DNA from: Candidatus Methanodesulfokora washburnensis
GTDB lineage: Archaea; Korarchaeota; Korarchaeia; Korarchaeales; Korarchaeaceae
Assembly (NCBI RefSeq): GCF_003947435.1
Contig: NZ_RCOS01000062.1
Coordinates: 62,001 to 126,000 of the forward strand
Length of the DNA stretch: 64,000 nucleotides
Direction of reading: 5' to 3'
Shown in pieces: positions 49,832 to 58,443 of this stretch; position 1 is the first letter of the stretch, and each line of letters starts with the position of its first letter. The notes beneath the pieces are model-generated. The model searched no databases and was not told the origin of the DNA. It worked only from the letters and a program-made list of their open reading frames with translations. A program made the translations under genes and the position numbers.

Positions 49832-52048
49832 TCAACCCCTGACTTCGAACCAACCCTTGAATTGATTTTGTTTCAATTCGTCGATGTTGGCTATTTTAAC
49901 TTTCAGATCTTTTCCTGGTTTCTCCTTTTTAAGCCTAAATATTGTTCTTAAGGCAACTTGAATGACTTTTCTCTTTGCGGCATCATCGCTAGCAATAATG
50001 TAGAGAGTATCTGAGTACTCTAGGTTTTTCCTTATGTTCGTCTCTACCTGTTGTTTTGGTGATCTATGCTCTATTTCAATCCTCAAGATTTCTCCGTTTT
50101 TCTCTGCGACCAAATCTGTGTAGCCCCTGTGGCTCTCAGTTAAATCTGTCTCTATCTTCTCCTCTGCCTTTACTTTATATCCTTCTGGCTCAAGCCATTC
50201 TTTAATAACCTCCAATGCCACTGCTTTAGATGGCTTCCCTCCTCCAAGCTCGTTTATAGCCCTATCTGAAGGAATTCCGAATTTCTCAGCAAAGGCAATT
50301 TCTCCCCACTTTGAGAGCCAATAGCAAAAACTTCTTCCAAGCTTTGTGAACTCTATCAATCCCTTTCCTCCATCTTTGGGTAATTTGGCGAATTCATAGA
50401 GCTTTTCCTTGAATTCTTTGTATTTCCTCGTTGAGCATCCCCATTCCTTAAGTTTTTTATTTCCCTCCTCATAGATATCCGCTGAGCTGTAGTTTCCAAC
50501 CCCAACAGCCCACAGAATAGCCTTTTCTAATGGATTTAGGGTTGCAATAATCTCCTCCAGTGCTGTTAACTTCTCTTTTTCTTCCTCAGGTTTTACTTTT
50601 TCCTTTTTAACTTCCTTTGGCTTTCTCTCCAGAAGATATTTCCTTCCAAAAACTATTTCTCCCATTAGCTTTTCAAACTCCTCTTTCTCAATTCCGAACT
50701 CCTCATAAGCTGGCAAAACTTCAGCAGTGTAAAGGGGTAAAACCCCTCCTTCAATCTTGTGCTTTGCGAAAAAGCACCTGTTTGGAAGCTGTTCAAGCTC
50801 CTGAATGTATCTCTCCCACTCCTCCTGATAAGTGAACCAATCGTAATCTGAATATTCTCTATTGAGCTTTACTGCTTTTACTTCTAATCCAGTTGTCTCA
50901 AATGCCTCCTTTGCTAAAATCTCAGCATCCCTCCTGCATACCCTGAAGTAGCACTGGATCCCGCAGTTTGTCAGAATTGAGTCCTGTAAATTCTTTGGCA
51001 ACTGAGATAGGTTCTGATGGGCTAGAATTAAAACCAAACCGTATTTCCTAGCCTCTGATAGGGTGTCGATGAATTCTTCAGTTGCAAAGTTCTGAAACTC
51101 ATCGATGTAGAGGTAGAATGGAACTCTTTTCTCCCTCGGTATATTAGACCTTGAGAATGCCGCCATCCTTATTTTCGTCATTAAAAGAGAGCCAAGCAGA
51201 TCCCCATTCTCCTTGAGCCTTCCCCTGTCCAACTTAACTAATAAGATCTTCTTGGTGTCCATTATCTCTCTCAGATTGAATGATGACTTTTGATGGGAGA
51301 ATATCTCCCTGATCCTGTCATCGGATAAAAAGGCATTGACCTTATTCAATGTCGATTCAATCCATTCCTCTCTGGTCTTAGGAGTTAAAGCATTGAACCT
51401 CTGAAAATACCTCTTTGCTATTGGATGAGTAACTCTCTCAAGGACATTATCCCTGAAATCATCATCTATTAAAAAGCGGGGCAAATTGTCCAAGGTTAGA
51501 TCAGCCTCTATCAAAGCTATAAGTGTGTTTCTGAGAAGATCCTCCATCCTAGCTCCCCATGAATCAATCCAGATCTTCTTGAATGCCTCTACCAATTCGG
51601 CTGCAATTTCAGCAGATGAAACTCCTTCAATTTTCTCCAGAGGATTGAAAGCAACAGTGTACCTCTCATCAGTGGGATCTATTAAAACAACTCTCTCCTC
51701 AATTTCCTCTCTTGGCAAAGCTAAGGCCAAATAGCCCTTAACATCCTCAATTAAGTCTCCATGTGGATCAATAACTCCAAAGCCATTTCCCTTTTGAATA
51801 TCCTGCCTTATAAGGAACTCAAGAAACTTTGATTTCCCAGTTCCTGAGGCACCGACAACATAAAAGTGGATTTTTCTATCCTCATCCTTTATCTTTGCCA
51901 TCTGCCACTCCTTCTTATTCTCAGAGTAGTACCAGCCCAAGTTTAGGGTCTCAACTTCCTCGTATTGTCCTACTGATTCCTGTTTTGCTTCTGCTTTTTT
52001 CCCCGTTTTCTCATCCTTCTTCCCAAATATCCTGTTTAAAAATTCCAT
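49832..52048 (-). CDS. VirD4/TraD-like conjugative coupling ATPase with C-terminal nuclease-like domain
   Basis: HFYVVGASGTGKSKFLEFLIRQDIQKGNGFGVIDPHGDLIEDV; PFYLYIDEFQNFATEEFIDTLSEARKYGLVLILAHQNLSQLP; C-terminal GYTDLVAEKNGEILRIEIEHRSPKQQ. Confidence 0.85.
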   Translation of the reverse strand: MEFLNRIFGKKDEKTGKKAEAKQESVGQYEEVETLNLGWYYSENKKEWQMAKIKDEDRKIHFYVVGASGTGKSKFLEFLIRQDIQKGNGFGVIDPHGDLIEDVKGYLALALPREEIEERVVLIDPTDERYTVAFNPLEKIEGVSSAEIAAELVEAFKKIWIDSWGARMEDLLRNTLIALIEADLTLDNLPRFLIDDDFRDNVLERVTHPIAKRYFQRFNALTPKTREEWIESTLNKVNAFLSDDRIREIFSHQKSSFNLREIMDTKKILLVKLDRGRLKENGDLLGSLLMTKIRMAAFSRSNIPREKRVPFYLYIDEFQNFATEEFIDTLSEARKYGLVLILAHQNLSQLPKNLQDSILTNCGIQCYFRVCRRDAEILAKEAFETTGLEVKAVKLNREYSDYDWFTYQEEWERYIQELEQLPNRCFFAKHKIEGGVLPLYTAEVLPAYEEFGIEKEEFEKLMGEIVFGRKYLLERKPKEVKKEKVKPEEEKEKLTALEEIIATLNPLEKAILWAVGVGNYSSADIYEEGNKKLKEWGCSTRKYKEFKEKLYEFAKLPKDGGKGLIEFTKLGRSFCYWLSKWGEIAFAEKFGIPSDRAINELGGGKPSKAVALEVIKEWLEPEGYKVKAEEKIETDLTESHRGYTDLVAEKNGEILRIEIEHRSPKQQVETNIRKNLEYSDTLYIIASDDAAKRKVIQVALRTIFRLKKEKPGKDLKVKIANIDELKQNQFKGWFEVRG

Positions 52049-52737
52049 CAGGATACACCCAAGAACCCTCTAGATCTCCTGTTTATCTTAGATGGATCCT
52101 GATTCAAGCTGAGCATCAGCTTCTCAACAGCCTTCAGCAAAGAGTGATGGCAGTTTGTTGCATAAGCAGAGAGATCTTGGAGCTCAAAAAGATCAAGATC
52201 TTTCGGAGTTTTAAGTCCAAATCTTCCCAGCGTCAGAAGGTAGACCAAAGCATCGATTAGAGATGGAGTGAATGTCAAATACCATGACACATCCAAGTTT
52301 TCTCCGTAGTCCCTTGCTCCTATGAATATATTGTAAGGGTGCAAGCTTGCGCTCCTCTCTCTGACCTTTAAAAATTCTCTCTCAGCTCCAATAATCCACT
52401 TCATTACTCCCGGAGCTATTTTTGTCCTCTCTGCCTCAACGTTTGGCGCCTTGCTTTCCTTTAAGAAGTTTTCAGTGTCCTTGAAGATCTCCTCTGATTT
52501 CCCACTACCCTTTTCAATTAAGATGCCCCAGCTATCGAGAACCTGCTCCTTCCTCAATATCCCTCCTGGCATCAATGCCAGAAATATGCTGGAGATTATC
52601 ATCAGGATTCCTAGGCCATAAAGCCATCCTGTGTTCACAAATCCAAAGGTCAGGAGCTGAATTAGGAAGGCAAAAATGATGAATAAAACTCCCAGAATTA
52701 GAACAAGGAACACTAACGATCTTGAAACTGGAGCCAT
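52048..52737 (-). CDS. Two-TM membrane protein in operon with the coupling ATPase
   Basis: FLVLILGVLFIIFAFLIQLLTFGFVNTGWLYGLGILMIISSIFLALM; stop/start adjacent to the VirD4-like ORF. Confidence 0.55.
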   Translation of the reverse strand: MAPVSRSLVFLVLILGVLFIIFAFLIQLLTFGFVNTGWLYGLGILMIISSIFLALMPGGILRKEQVLDSWGILIEKGSGKSEEIFKDTENFLKESKAPNVEAERTKIAPGVMKWIIGAEREFLKVRERSASLHPYNIFIGARDYGENLDVSWYLTFTPSLIDALVYLLTLGRFGLKTPKDLDLFELQDLSAYATNCHHSLLKAVEKLMLSLNQDPSKINRRSRGFLGVS

Positions 52738-52877
52738 GGATTACCCTCCATTTGAATTTGAACAAAAAGTTATTTAAAAACTTTATTCTCAATATTCTCA
52801 ACATTCTCCATTCTCAAGTCGCCGGCTCTGCTCACGAAATCCTTAAATAGGAAAACCACATAATTTCATGTGGGATT

Positions 52878-53078
52878 ATGGGAAAACGCGTGAATGTTAC
52901 AATTTATGTGGATAAAGATGTAGTTAGAGAAGCAAAGGAAGTGGGCTTAAACATTTCAAAAGTCTGTGAAAATGCCTTAAAAGATGCAATAAGAAGGCTA
53001 AAGAGTGAAAACTGCAAAAATACGCCGGGGGTGGGATTTGAACCCACGAGGCCCGATTGGGCCACCGGCTCTCAAGGC
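52878..53078 (+). CDS. Ribbon-helix-helix domain = N-terminal part (int(N)) of the split integrase; frame continues through attR
   Basis: MGKRVNVTIYVDKDVVREAKEVGLNISKVCENALKDAIRRL (RHH/CcdA-like) then KNTPGVGFEPTRPDWATGSQG encoded by att in the same frame as 28422 ORF; archaeal TATA-like ccttaaatag about 30 nt upstream. Confidence 0.82.
53020..53078. repeat. attR: 59-bp repeat within intact tRNA-Ser
   Basis: Identical to 28411-28469. Confidence 0.95.
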
Positions 53079-53110
53079 CGGCGCCTTGGTCCGGACTAGG
53101 CTACCCCGGC
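53023..53110 (-). tRNA. tRNA-Ser(UGA), class II with long variable arm
   Basis: GCCGGGG/CCCCGGC acceptor, CCGGC-CTTGAGA-GCCGG anticodon arm (TGA), variable arm GGCCCAATCGGGCC, T arm GTGGGTTCAAATCCCAC; no encoded CCA. Confidence 0.93.
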
Positions 53111-53114
53111 CAGA

Positions 53115-53510
53115 TCACTTAAGAGGAAGGAACTTACTTGACCTTGTTGCTCCTTTTCCTGGTTTGCTGTGCTTCACTATCCTGTTTGTCATCGCAAATT
53201 CGCCAAGATAATGTCCTATCATCTCAGGAGTTATCTCAACTTCCACGAACTCCTTTCCATTGTGAACAGCTATTTTCATCCCTACCATGCTGGGCAGGAC
53301 TATCATATCCCTCCTATGAGTTCTTATCACCTTGTTTATCCCGAGCTTCTTGTATTTCTCTATCTTCTCGAGCAACTTTTTGTTCTCAGGAGAAAGACCC
53401 CTTTTCAGAGTTCTTCTAGCCCTAGCATTTAGTAAAGGTGCTAGATCGTATATTGACATTTTCTGCAGCTGATCTAATGTATATCCCCTTAGGGTGAACT
53501 CCTTGGACAT
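53115..53510 (-). CDS. rps19: Ribosomal protein uS19
   Basis: [70 protein letters not shown]. Confidence 0.96.
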   Translation of the reverse strand: MSKEFTLRGYTLDQLQKMSIYDLAPLLNARARRTLKRGLSPENKKLLEKIEKYKKLGINKVIRTHRRDMIVLPSMVGMKIAVHNGKEFVEVEITPEMIGHYLGEFAMTNRIVKHSKPGKGATRSSKFLPLK

Positions 53511-53557
53511 GACATCATCCTCCCTTCATGAAGGAAGGGACCCGTATAAAAAATCTA

Positions 53558-53923
53558 TCAGAGGAGCTTCTTTAATTTCTCCTCCAGCTCATTAAAATTA
53601 AAATTATCTATTATGATAATACCGGACTCCTTCAGCATGAACTTTATCTCATCGGGAATTTCCCCAGATATCACTATGTAATCTAGGCCCATATCAAGCT
53701 TTTTCAGGCTCAGGCTCATCGCCTTTCTCATGTTGATATCACCATCAAGCACTGATATAGCAATTCTTTTATCGCCTTTTTCCGCTAGAAAATCGATCTG
53801 ATGATAGATCCCTGAGGATCCTCTTATCTTCTCCTCTAGCGTTATGTTAAAACCGATTTTCTGCAGTACCTTCAGTACTTCATCTCTAGGATCGAAGCTT
53901 TTTCCCTTCTTAACAAGCTTCAT
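53558..53923 (-). CDS. Restriction-endonuclease-like (Mrr/COG-type) small protein, possibly catalytically degenerate
   Basis: VLKVLQKIGFNITLEEKIRGSSGIYHQIDFLAEKGDKRIAISVLDGDINMRKAMSLSLKKLDMGLDYIVIS. Confidence 0.55.
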   Translation of the reverse strand: MKLVKKGKSFDPRDEVLKVLQKIGFNITLEEKIRGSSGIYHQIDFLAEKGDKRIAISVLDGDINMRKAMSLSLKKLDMGLDYIVISGEIPDEIKFMLKESGIIIIDNFNFNELEEKLKKLL

Positions 53924-54021
53924 GCCGAACTACCTTCTATGATTACAAAGACATCCAGCATATTTAACCTTTCCCATCGAAAAGCTACTTCTTACCGCTG
54001 AAAACTTTAGTTGTATAAAAA

Positions 54022-54759
54022 TCATTTCACTATCCCTGCCCTCTTCTTCCCTCTTCCAGTCTTTCTTGCGGCTATATGACCGACTTTCCTCCCAGGAGGA
54101 GCACCTCTTGCAACAGTAGTCGGTTTTCCTGGTCTCTTATGCGATCCTCCTCCATGTGGATGGGATACTGGATTCATCGCAACTCCTCTGACAACAGGCC
54201 ACCTCTTTGGGTGGACCCTCTCCCTGTAGTACTTTATCCCCGCCTTCAGGAAAGGCTTTTCCATCCTTCCTCCTCCAGCAACTATTCCTATTGTTGCCCT
54301 GTTCTCAGCCGAAACCACTTTCTCCTTTCTGGATGGAAGCCTGAGTATCACATTATTTCCTTCGTGAGAGAAGACAACAGCATATGCCCCGCTCCTTCTC
54401 GCTATCCTGCCGCCATCCCCCTTTCTTATCTCCACATTGCACACTAATGTACCATCTGGTATCCTACTCAAGGGAAGAACGTTCCCAGTTTTAACACTTG
54501 CTTCGGGTCCTATCTCTATTATCTGTCCTATGTGAACTCCTTCAGGTGGCAAATACAGCATTTCTGATCCATCTTCAAGCTCCAGAACTGCAAGAGGGGT
54601 CCATCTCCCGGGTTCATGGAGAAAGGCCTTTATCCTTCCTCTAATTGTCTCCTCCGAAGCTGCAGGATATTTTACATCTCCCAGCTTGAGATGATCCCTC
54701 GCTCTGAACTGTATTCCCCCTCTTCCCTTCCTTTGCACCAGTATTCTCTTTCCCATCAC
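54022..54759 (-). CDS. rpl2: Ribosomal protein uL2
   Basis: VRGVAMNPVSHPHGGGSHKRPGKPTTVARGAPPGRKVGHIAARKTGR. Confidence 0.96.
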   Translation of the reverse strand: MMGKRILVQRKGRGGIQFRARDHLKLGDVKYPAASEETIRGRIKAFLHEPGRWTPLAVLELEDGSEMLYLPPEGVHIGQIIEIGPEASVKTGNVLPLSRIPDGTLVCNVEIRKGDGGRIARRSGAYAVVFSHEGNNVILRLPSRKEKVVSAENRATIGIVAGGGRMEKPFLKAGIKYYRERVHPKRWPVVRGVAMNPVSHPHGGGSHKRPGKPTTVARGAPPGRKVGHIAARKTGRGKKRAGIVK

Positions 54760-54760
54760 A

Positions 54761-55030
54761 TCACCCCACTGTTATGCCAAGCTGTGCCTCTATATCCGTG
54801 GCCTTGAACTCCGGGCTCAGCCTAACTATTGCTCTCTTCCTGCCATCAGGTGCTATATAAGTGTTCACTTTTATCACCTTTACATTAAAAGCTTTTTCAA
54901 CAGCCTCCTTTATCTCAGGCTTCTTGGCTTTTCTATCAACTATAAAAACAAGTTTGTTCTCAGATTCAGCCATTTTTATGGCTTTCTCTGAAGCAACTGG
55001 TTTTATAAGTATTGAATACGGATCCCTCAT
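54761..55030 (-). CDS. rpl23: Ribosomal protein uL23
   Basis: IKPVASEKAIKMAESENKLVFIVDRKAKKPEIKEAVEKAFNVKVIKVNT. Confidence 0.94.
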   Translation of the reverse strand: MRDPYSILIKPVASEKAIKMAESENKLVFIVDRKAKKPEIKEAVEKAFNVKVIKVNTYIAPDGRKRAIVRLSPEFKATDIEAQLGITVG

Positions 55031-55821
55031 CCGATCACCCCTATGTTCCTGCTCAGGAACTCCAGAGAGGATCTACTCCATATGGTAAGCCTTCCAGGAA
55101 CCCCTCCAGGGGCTAGATCTATCACGCTAAGATTTCTCACGGGAACAACTTCTACTCCGGGTATGTTCCTAGCTGAAAGCCTCAGAGAAGCATCATCCTT
55201 CAGAACAACAAAGAGAGGACCTCTTGCCCTTTTCCTTATTCTTCCCCTGTACTTCCCCTTTCCAGCTCTTATCTTCTTAAACCTTCTCTTAAGCCTCTCT
55301 AGCTCATTCTGAAGGCCCAATTTTATGAGCAGATCTTCAACATCCTTTGTCTTTTTTATCTCCTCAACTTCATCTGTCATCACTATTGGGACTTCTTTTA
55401 CTCCATTCAGCCTATGCCTTCTTGATACAAGCTCTATTGAAGCTGTTGCAGCTAAAGCTGATATCAGCCCAAGGCGCTTCTCCTTCTTGTTGACTCTCTC
55501 CAGGACAACTTTCTCAACTCTAGGAGCTCCCACTCTCACTCCTTTAACAGCTTGATTCGCTCTTGCTGCCCTTCCTGCAGCTGAATATCCCCTTCCCTTA
55601 ACTCTTGGAACCCTTGCCACTCCATGACCTACCCCCCATGACTCAGCACTTGTCCTCAAGCCTGCATACCTATCCCTTCCTTGTGGTTGTATTGATGCAG
55701 TTAGAATGGAGAGATAAACTCTTCTTATCACATCCGGCCTTATATCAGTTTCAAATAAGCTGGGTAGCTGTACTTCACCGACAACAGAGCCATCTATGCT
55801 GTAAACCTTTCTTACTATCAT
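55027..55821 (-). CDS. rpl4: Ribosomal protein uL4
   Basis: GRDRYAGLRTSAESWGVGHGVARVPRVKGRGYSAAGRAARANQAVKG. Confidence 0.95.
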   Translation of the reverse strand: MIVRKVYSIDGSVVGEVQLPSLFETDIRPDVIRRVYLSILTASIQPQGRDRYAGLRTSAESWGVGHGVARVPRVKGRGYSAAGRAARANQAVKGVRVGAPRVEKVVLERVNKKEKRLGLISALAATASIELVSRRHRLNGVKEVPIVMTDEVEEIKKTKDVEDLLIKLGLQNELERLKRRFKKIRAGKGKYRGRIRKRARGPLFVVLKDDASLRLSARNIPGVEVVPVRNLSVIDLAPGGVPGRLTIWSRSSLEFLSRNIGVIG

Positions 55822-56843
55822 GAGGACACCTCCCTTATTGTGCTTATGTGAACTATCTTCGGTTTGCCAAGCTCATAGGAAGGAGGCCTTATTGGATGTC
55901 TCATCATGATGAACCTTCTCGGCGGACCCATGACAGATCCTGATATTATTATACAATCGCTCCTCACAAGACCATAGTTGATAAATCCTCCTGGCGGGTT
56001 CAGATCCTCAACAAGTTTGATCGGAACTCCATTCTCGTATTCCGCTGGCACTATCTTCATTATCCTCTTGTTGTACTCAGTTCTCTTGTGATATCCAAGC
56101 TGTCCTGGCCTCGGCACTCTCCATGTTATGTAAGGTGGATGCCTGGATCCAAGGCTTCCTGGTTTCTTCCTCCCTTTTCCCGCTTTGTGAGGAAGCATCT
56201 CTATTCCAAATCTCTTAACAGCTCCTTGGAATCCCTTTCCCTTTGTCACTCCAGTTATGTCAATTAACTGACCCTCTCTAAAAACATCCATAACTCTGAT
56301 CGCGTTTCCAATGACATTCCTCGCATAATCTATCCTAGATTCAATGCTTCCACCTAAGATCGGAACCTCCAAAAGCTCAGGCACTTTCTTGCTGAGCCCC
56401 CCTGCCATCTGGGGATTGGTCCTCAGGATGAGCCTGAGGGATCCCACTTCCTCCTTCCTCCCTTCTATCGCCTCCATGGCTTTGTCAAAGTTCTTTATCC
56501 CACTTCCTATTGGAAAGAGCCTGGAAAGAGGATCATCCTTTTCAACAATGAGTCCTGTTGCAATAGGCTTTAATCCACTTAGCTCCCTCTTATATGCTCT
56601 TATTCCAACAACATTCACCGGAGGTGTCTCTATGACAGTTGATGGTACTGCAATCTCAGTTCCTGTTGTCGGCCTGCCCGGCCTATCCTCTATCGCTATA
56701 AGATGTAGCATTCCAACTTTATATCCTGGAAATCCTCCAAGCTTCGGTCCTTCCTTCAGCTCAGGGTAACTTCTAAAGCTGACTTTGGTCGTCTCAGCTC
56801 TCTTCCTAGGTCTAAACTGTAGGGATCCATGTCTTCTAGGCAT
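55818..56843 (-). CDS. rpl3: Ribosomal protein uL3
   Basis: MPRRHGSLQFRPRKRA; DITGVTKGKGFQGAVKRFG; HKAGKGRKKPGSLGSRHP. Confidence 0.96.
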   Translation of the reverse strand: MPRRHGSLQFRPRKRAETTKVSFRSYPELKEGPKLGGFPGYKVGMLHLIAIEDRPGRPTTGTEIAVPSTVIETPPVNVVGIRAYKRELSGLKPIATGLIVEKDDPLSRLFPIGSGIKNFDKAMEAIEGRKEEVGSLRLILRTNPQMAGGLSKKVPELLEVPILGGSIESRIDYARNVIGNAIRVMDVFREGQLIDITGVTKGKGFQGAVKRFGIEMLPHKAGKGRKKPGSLGSRHPPYITWRVPRPGQLGYHKRTEYNKRIMKIVPAEYENGVPIKLVEDLNPPGGFINYGLVRSDCIIISGSVMGPPRRFIMMRHPIRPPSYELGKPKIVHISTIREVSS

Positions 56844-56924
56844 CTAGTCCACCCTAAACTTAGGACATCCAACAGTTGAGCTGACAATGTGGTCTATAAA
56901 AACTTTCAAAAACAATTGATAAGA

Positions 56925-57344
56925 TCAGACGTCCAAGATTACCACAGCTTTCCAGCCATCATCCTCAGGCTTCAGCTCTAAGTTATGATAGGTAACTGCT
57001 TTCACTGCTGTTCTAATCTCGTGCAAATCTGGGTTTAGTTTTTCGCCATAGGCCCTGCCCTTTGCCTTAAACTCGCCGTTTTTGCATATCTCAACATCGA
57101 AGGACGAGAAAACAAGTCCCTCCGTATCTGTTATGAAGAGAAGCTCCTCAAGCCAGTGATGAAGAAGTATGTCAAGCTCATTTGCTGACACCTCTATCTC
57201 CTTGTAAATGGACTTCCCAACCCTTGACACATCCACCATCGCATTATACATCGCCAAGCTGGCTGCCCTGAAGAGATCCTCCAAGCTTTTACCCCTAGCA
57301 ACAAAGCCTATATCTCCCTCAACATCCAGATACTCATACTCCAT
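56925..57344 (-). CDS. Archease (RNA ligase cofactor family)
   Basis: MEYEYLDVEGDIGFVARGKSLEDLFRAASLAMYNAMVD; AVTYHNLEL. Confidence 0.85.
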   Translation of the reverse strand: MEYEYLDVEGDIGFVARGKSLEDLFRAASLAMYNAMVDVSRVGKSIYKEIEVSANELDILLHHWLEELLFITDTEGLVFSSFDVEICKNGEFKAKGRAYGEKLNPDLHEIRTAVKAVTYHNLELKPEDDGWKAVVILDV

Positions 57345-57353
57345 GAGGACCCC

Positions 57354-58208
57354 TCATGGAGTGAGGACGATCACATAAACATCATCTACTCTGGCCGTTC
57401 TGGTGACTCTGGGAGGCCTCTCTACAAATATATATGATACTCCACCCTCTTTAATTGAGAATATGTTCACGCCCTCTGATGTCAAGTTGGATCCAAGCTT
57501 CACATCCTCGATCAGGATCTTGAGCATTGAGCCATTGAAGTGGAACTTCAGAAGAGCCTCACCTAGGTATATCTCCTTGGAGCTGTTTCCCTCGAGCGTT
57601 ATGTTGAACCTGCCATATATCTTGCAGGTCCCTCTTTCCATTTTCACATTTGAGTTAAGGAGGCGAATATGCTGCTCAAAAGAGGGGTTTACATAGAGGG
57701 AGATGTTGAACTTATCGTCCTTCAGCTCAACTTCATAACCCCCGATTGTGGTGCTTCCCTCCTTCAAAGACTTGCCTAGCCACAGATCAAGCACATCTGT
57801 CACCTGCAGTGGCCAGCCATGCTTTTCGCCGAGACGGACATATGAGATATTGTAGTCAAGAGCACCGGGACCAGCCACTTTTACCAAGGGACAAATCCCT
57901 GTGCCATTTGCCTCAGCTGTATACACTGTAATCCCTCCTCCAGCTATTGTCAGAAATAGTGACCACATCAGAATGAATCCCAAGAAAGCAGTCCCGGCCC
58001 CTTCCCTGTAGACGCTGTATAGCCCGAGCTCCCTCCTCCCACTACTAAAGTAGAGGAATCCAGTTAAGAAGAGGAGAAGGACAAAGAGAGAAATCCCAAG
58101 ATAGGCGTTTATCTTGAAAATTCCTGCTGCCATGCCTAGAAGGCATGATGCGATTATCTTCACGAAGAATATGGCTTCCTTATCGCTCAATGTATCCACC
58201 CGCCTCAC
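57354..58208 (-). CDS. Hypothetical membrane protein
   Basis: Multiple N-terminal TM segments, extracellular C-terminal region. Confidence 0.55.
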   Translation of the reverse strand: MRRVDTLSDKEAIFFVKIIASCLLGMAAGIFKINAYLGISLFVLLLFLTGFLYFSSGRRELGLYSVYREGAGTAFLGFILMWSLFLTIAGGGITVYTAEANGTGICPLVKVAGPGALDYNISYVRLGEKHGWPLQVTDVLDLWLGKSLKEGSTTIGGYEVELKDDKFNISLYVNPSFEQHIRLLNSNVKMERGTCKIYGRFNITLEGNSSKEIYLGEALLKFHFNGSMLKILIEDVKLGSNLTSEGVNIFSIKEGGVSYIFVERPPRVTRTARVDDVYVIVLTP

Positions 58209-58443
58209 TATTATAGATAGTTTTTATAACTGTTTCACCTCAGCCTCGAGGACTTCACAGACAATTTTCATCGCTAATTTACGGGAGTTTAGATAAAATC
58301 AGATGTCTTTTCGCTTTTATATCGAATAGAGAAGCAAATTTAGCTACTGGACAACTGAGCTCAGTCCAATCCCTTGGAAAATTCTATTCTTGGTTTTTCT
58401 CTCCTCTCAAATAGTTTTATAACATGCTTGTATTCCTTCCCTG

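Larger units (their letters stand above)
28411..53078. mobile_element. Integrative element (about 24.6 kb) inserted in tRNA-Ser(UGA), flanked by 59-bp direct repeats
   Basis: Identical 59-bp repeat at both ends, one embedded in an intact tRNA gene; integrase at the left end; plasmid/phage/conjugation-type content; AT-richer appearance. Confidence 0.92.

Noticed and set aside
53079-53099. C-terminal tail GRRLGPD of the 52878 ORF as real coding sequence
   Set aside because: This stretch is antisense to the host half of tRNA-Ser; the frame is only open because of the tRNA sequence after integration.
52878-53099. RHH ORF as antitoxin of a toxin-antitoxin pair
   Set aside because: No toxin-like neighbour; in-frame continuity with the integrase across att explains it better as int(N).
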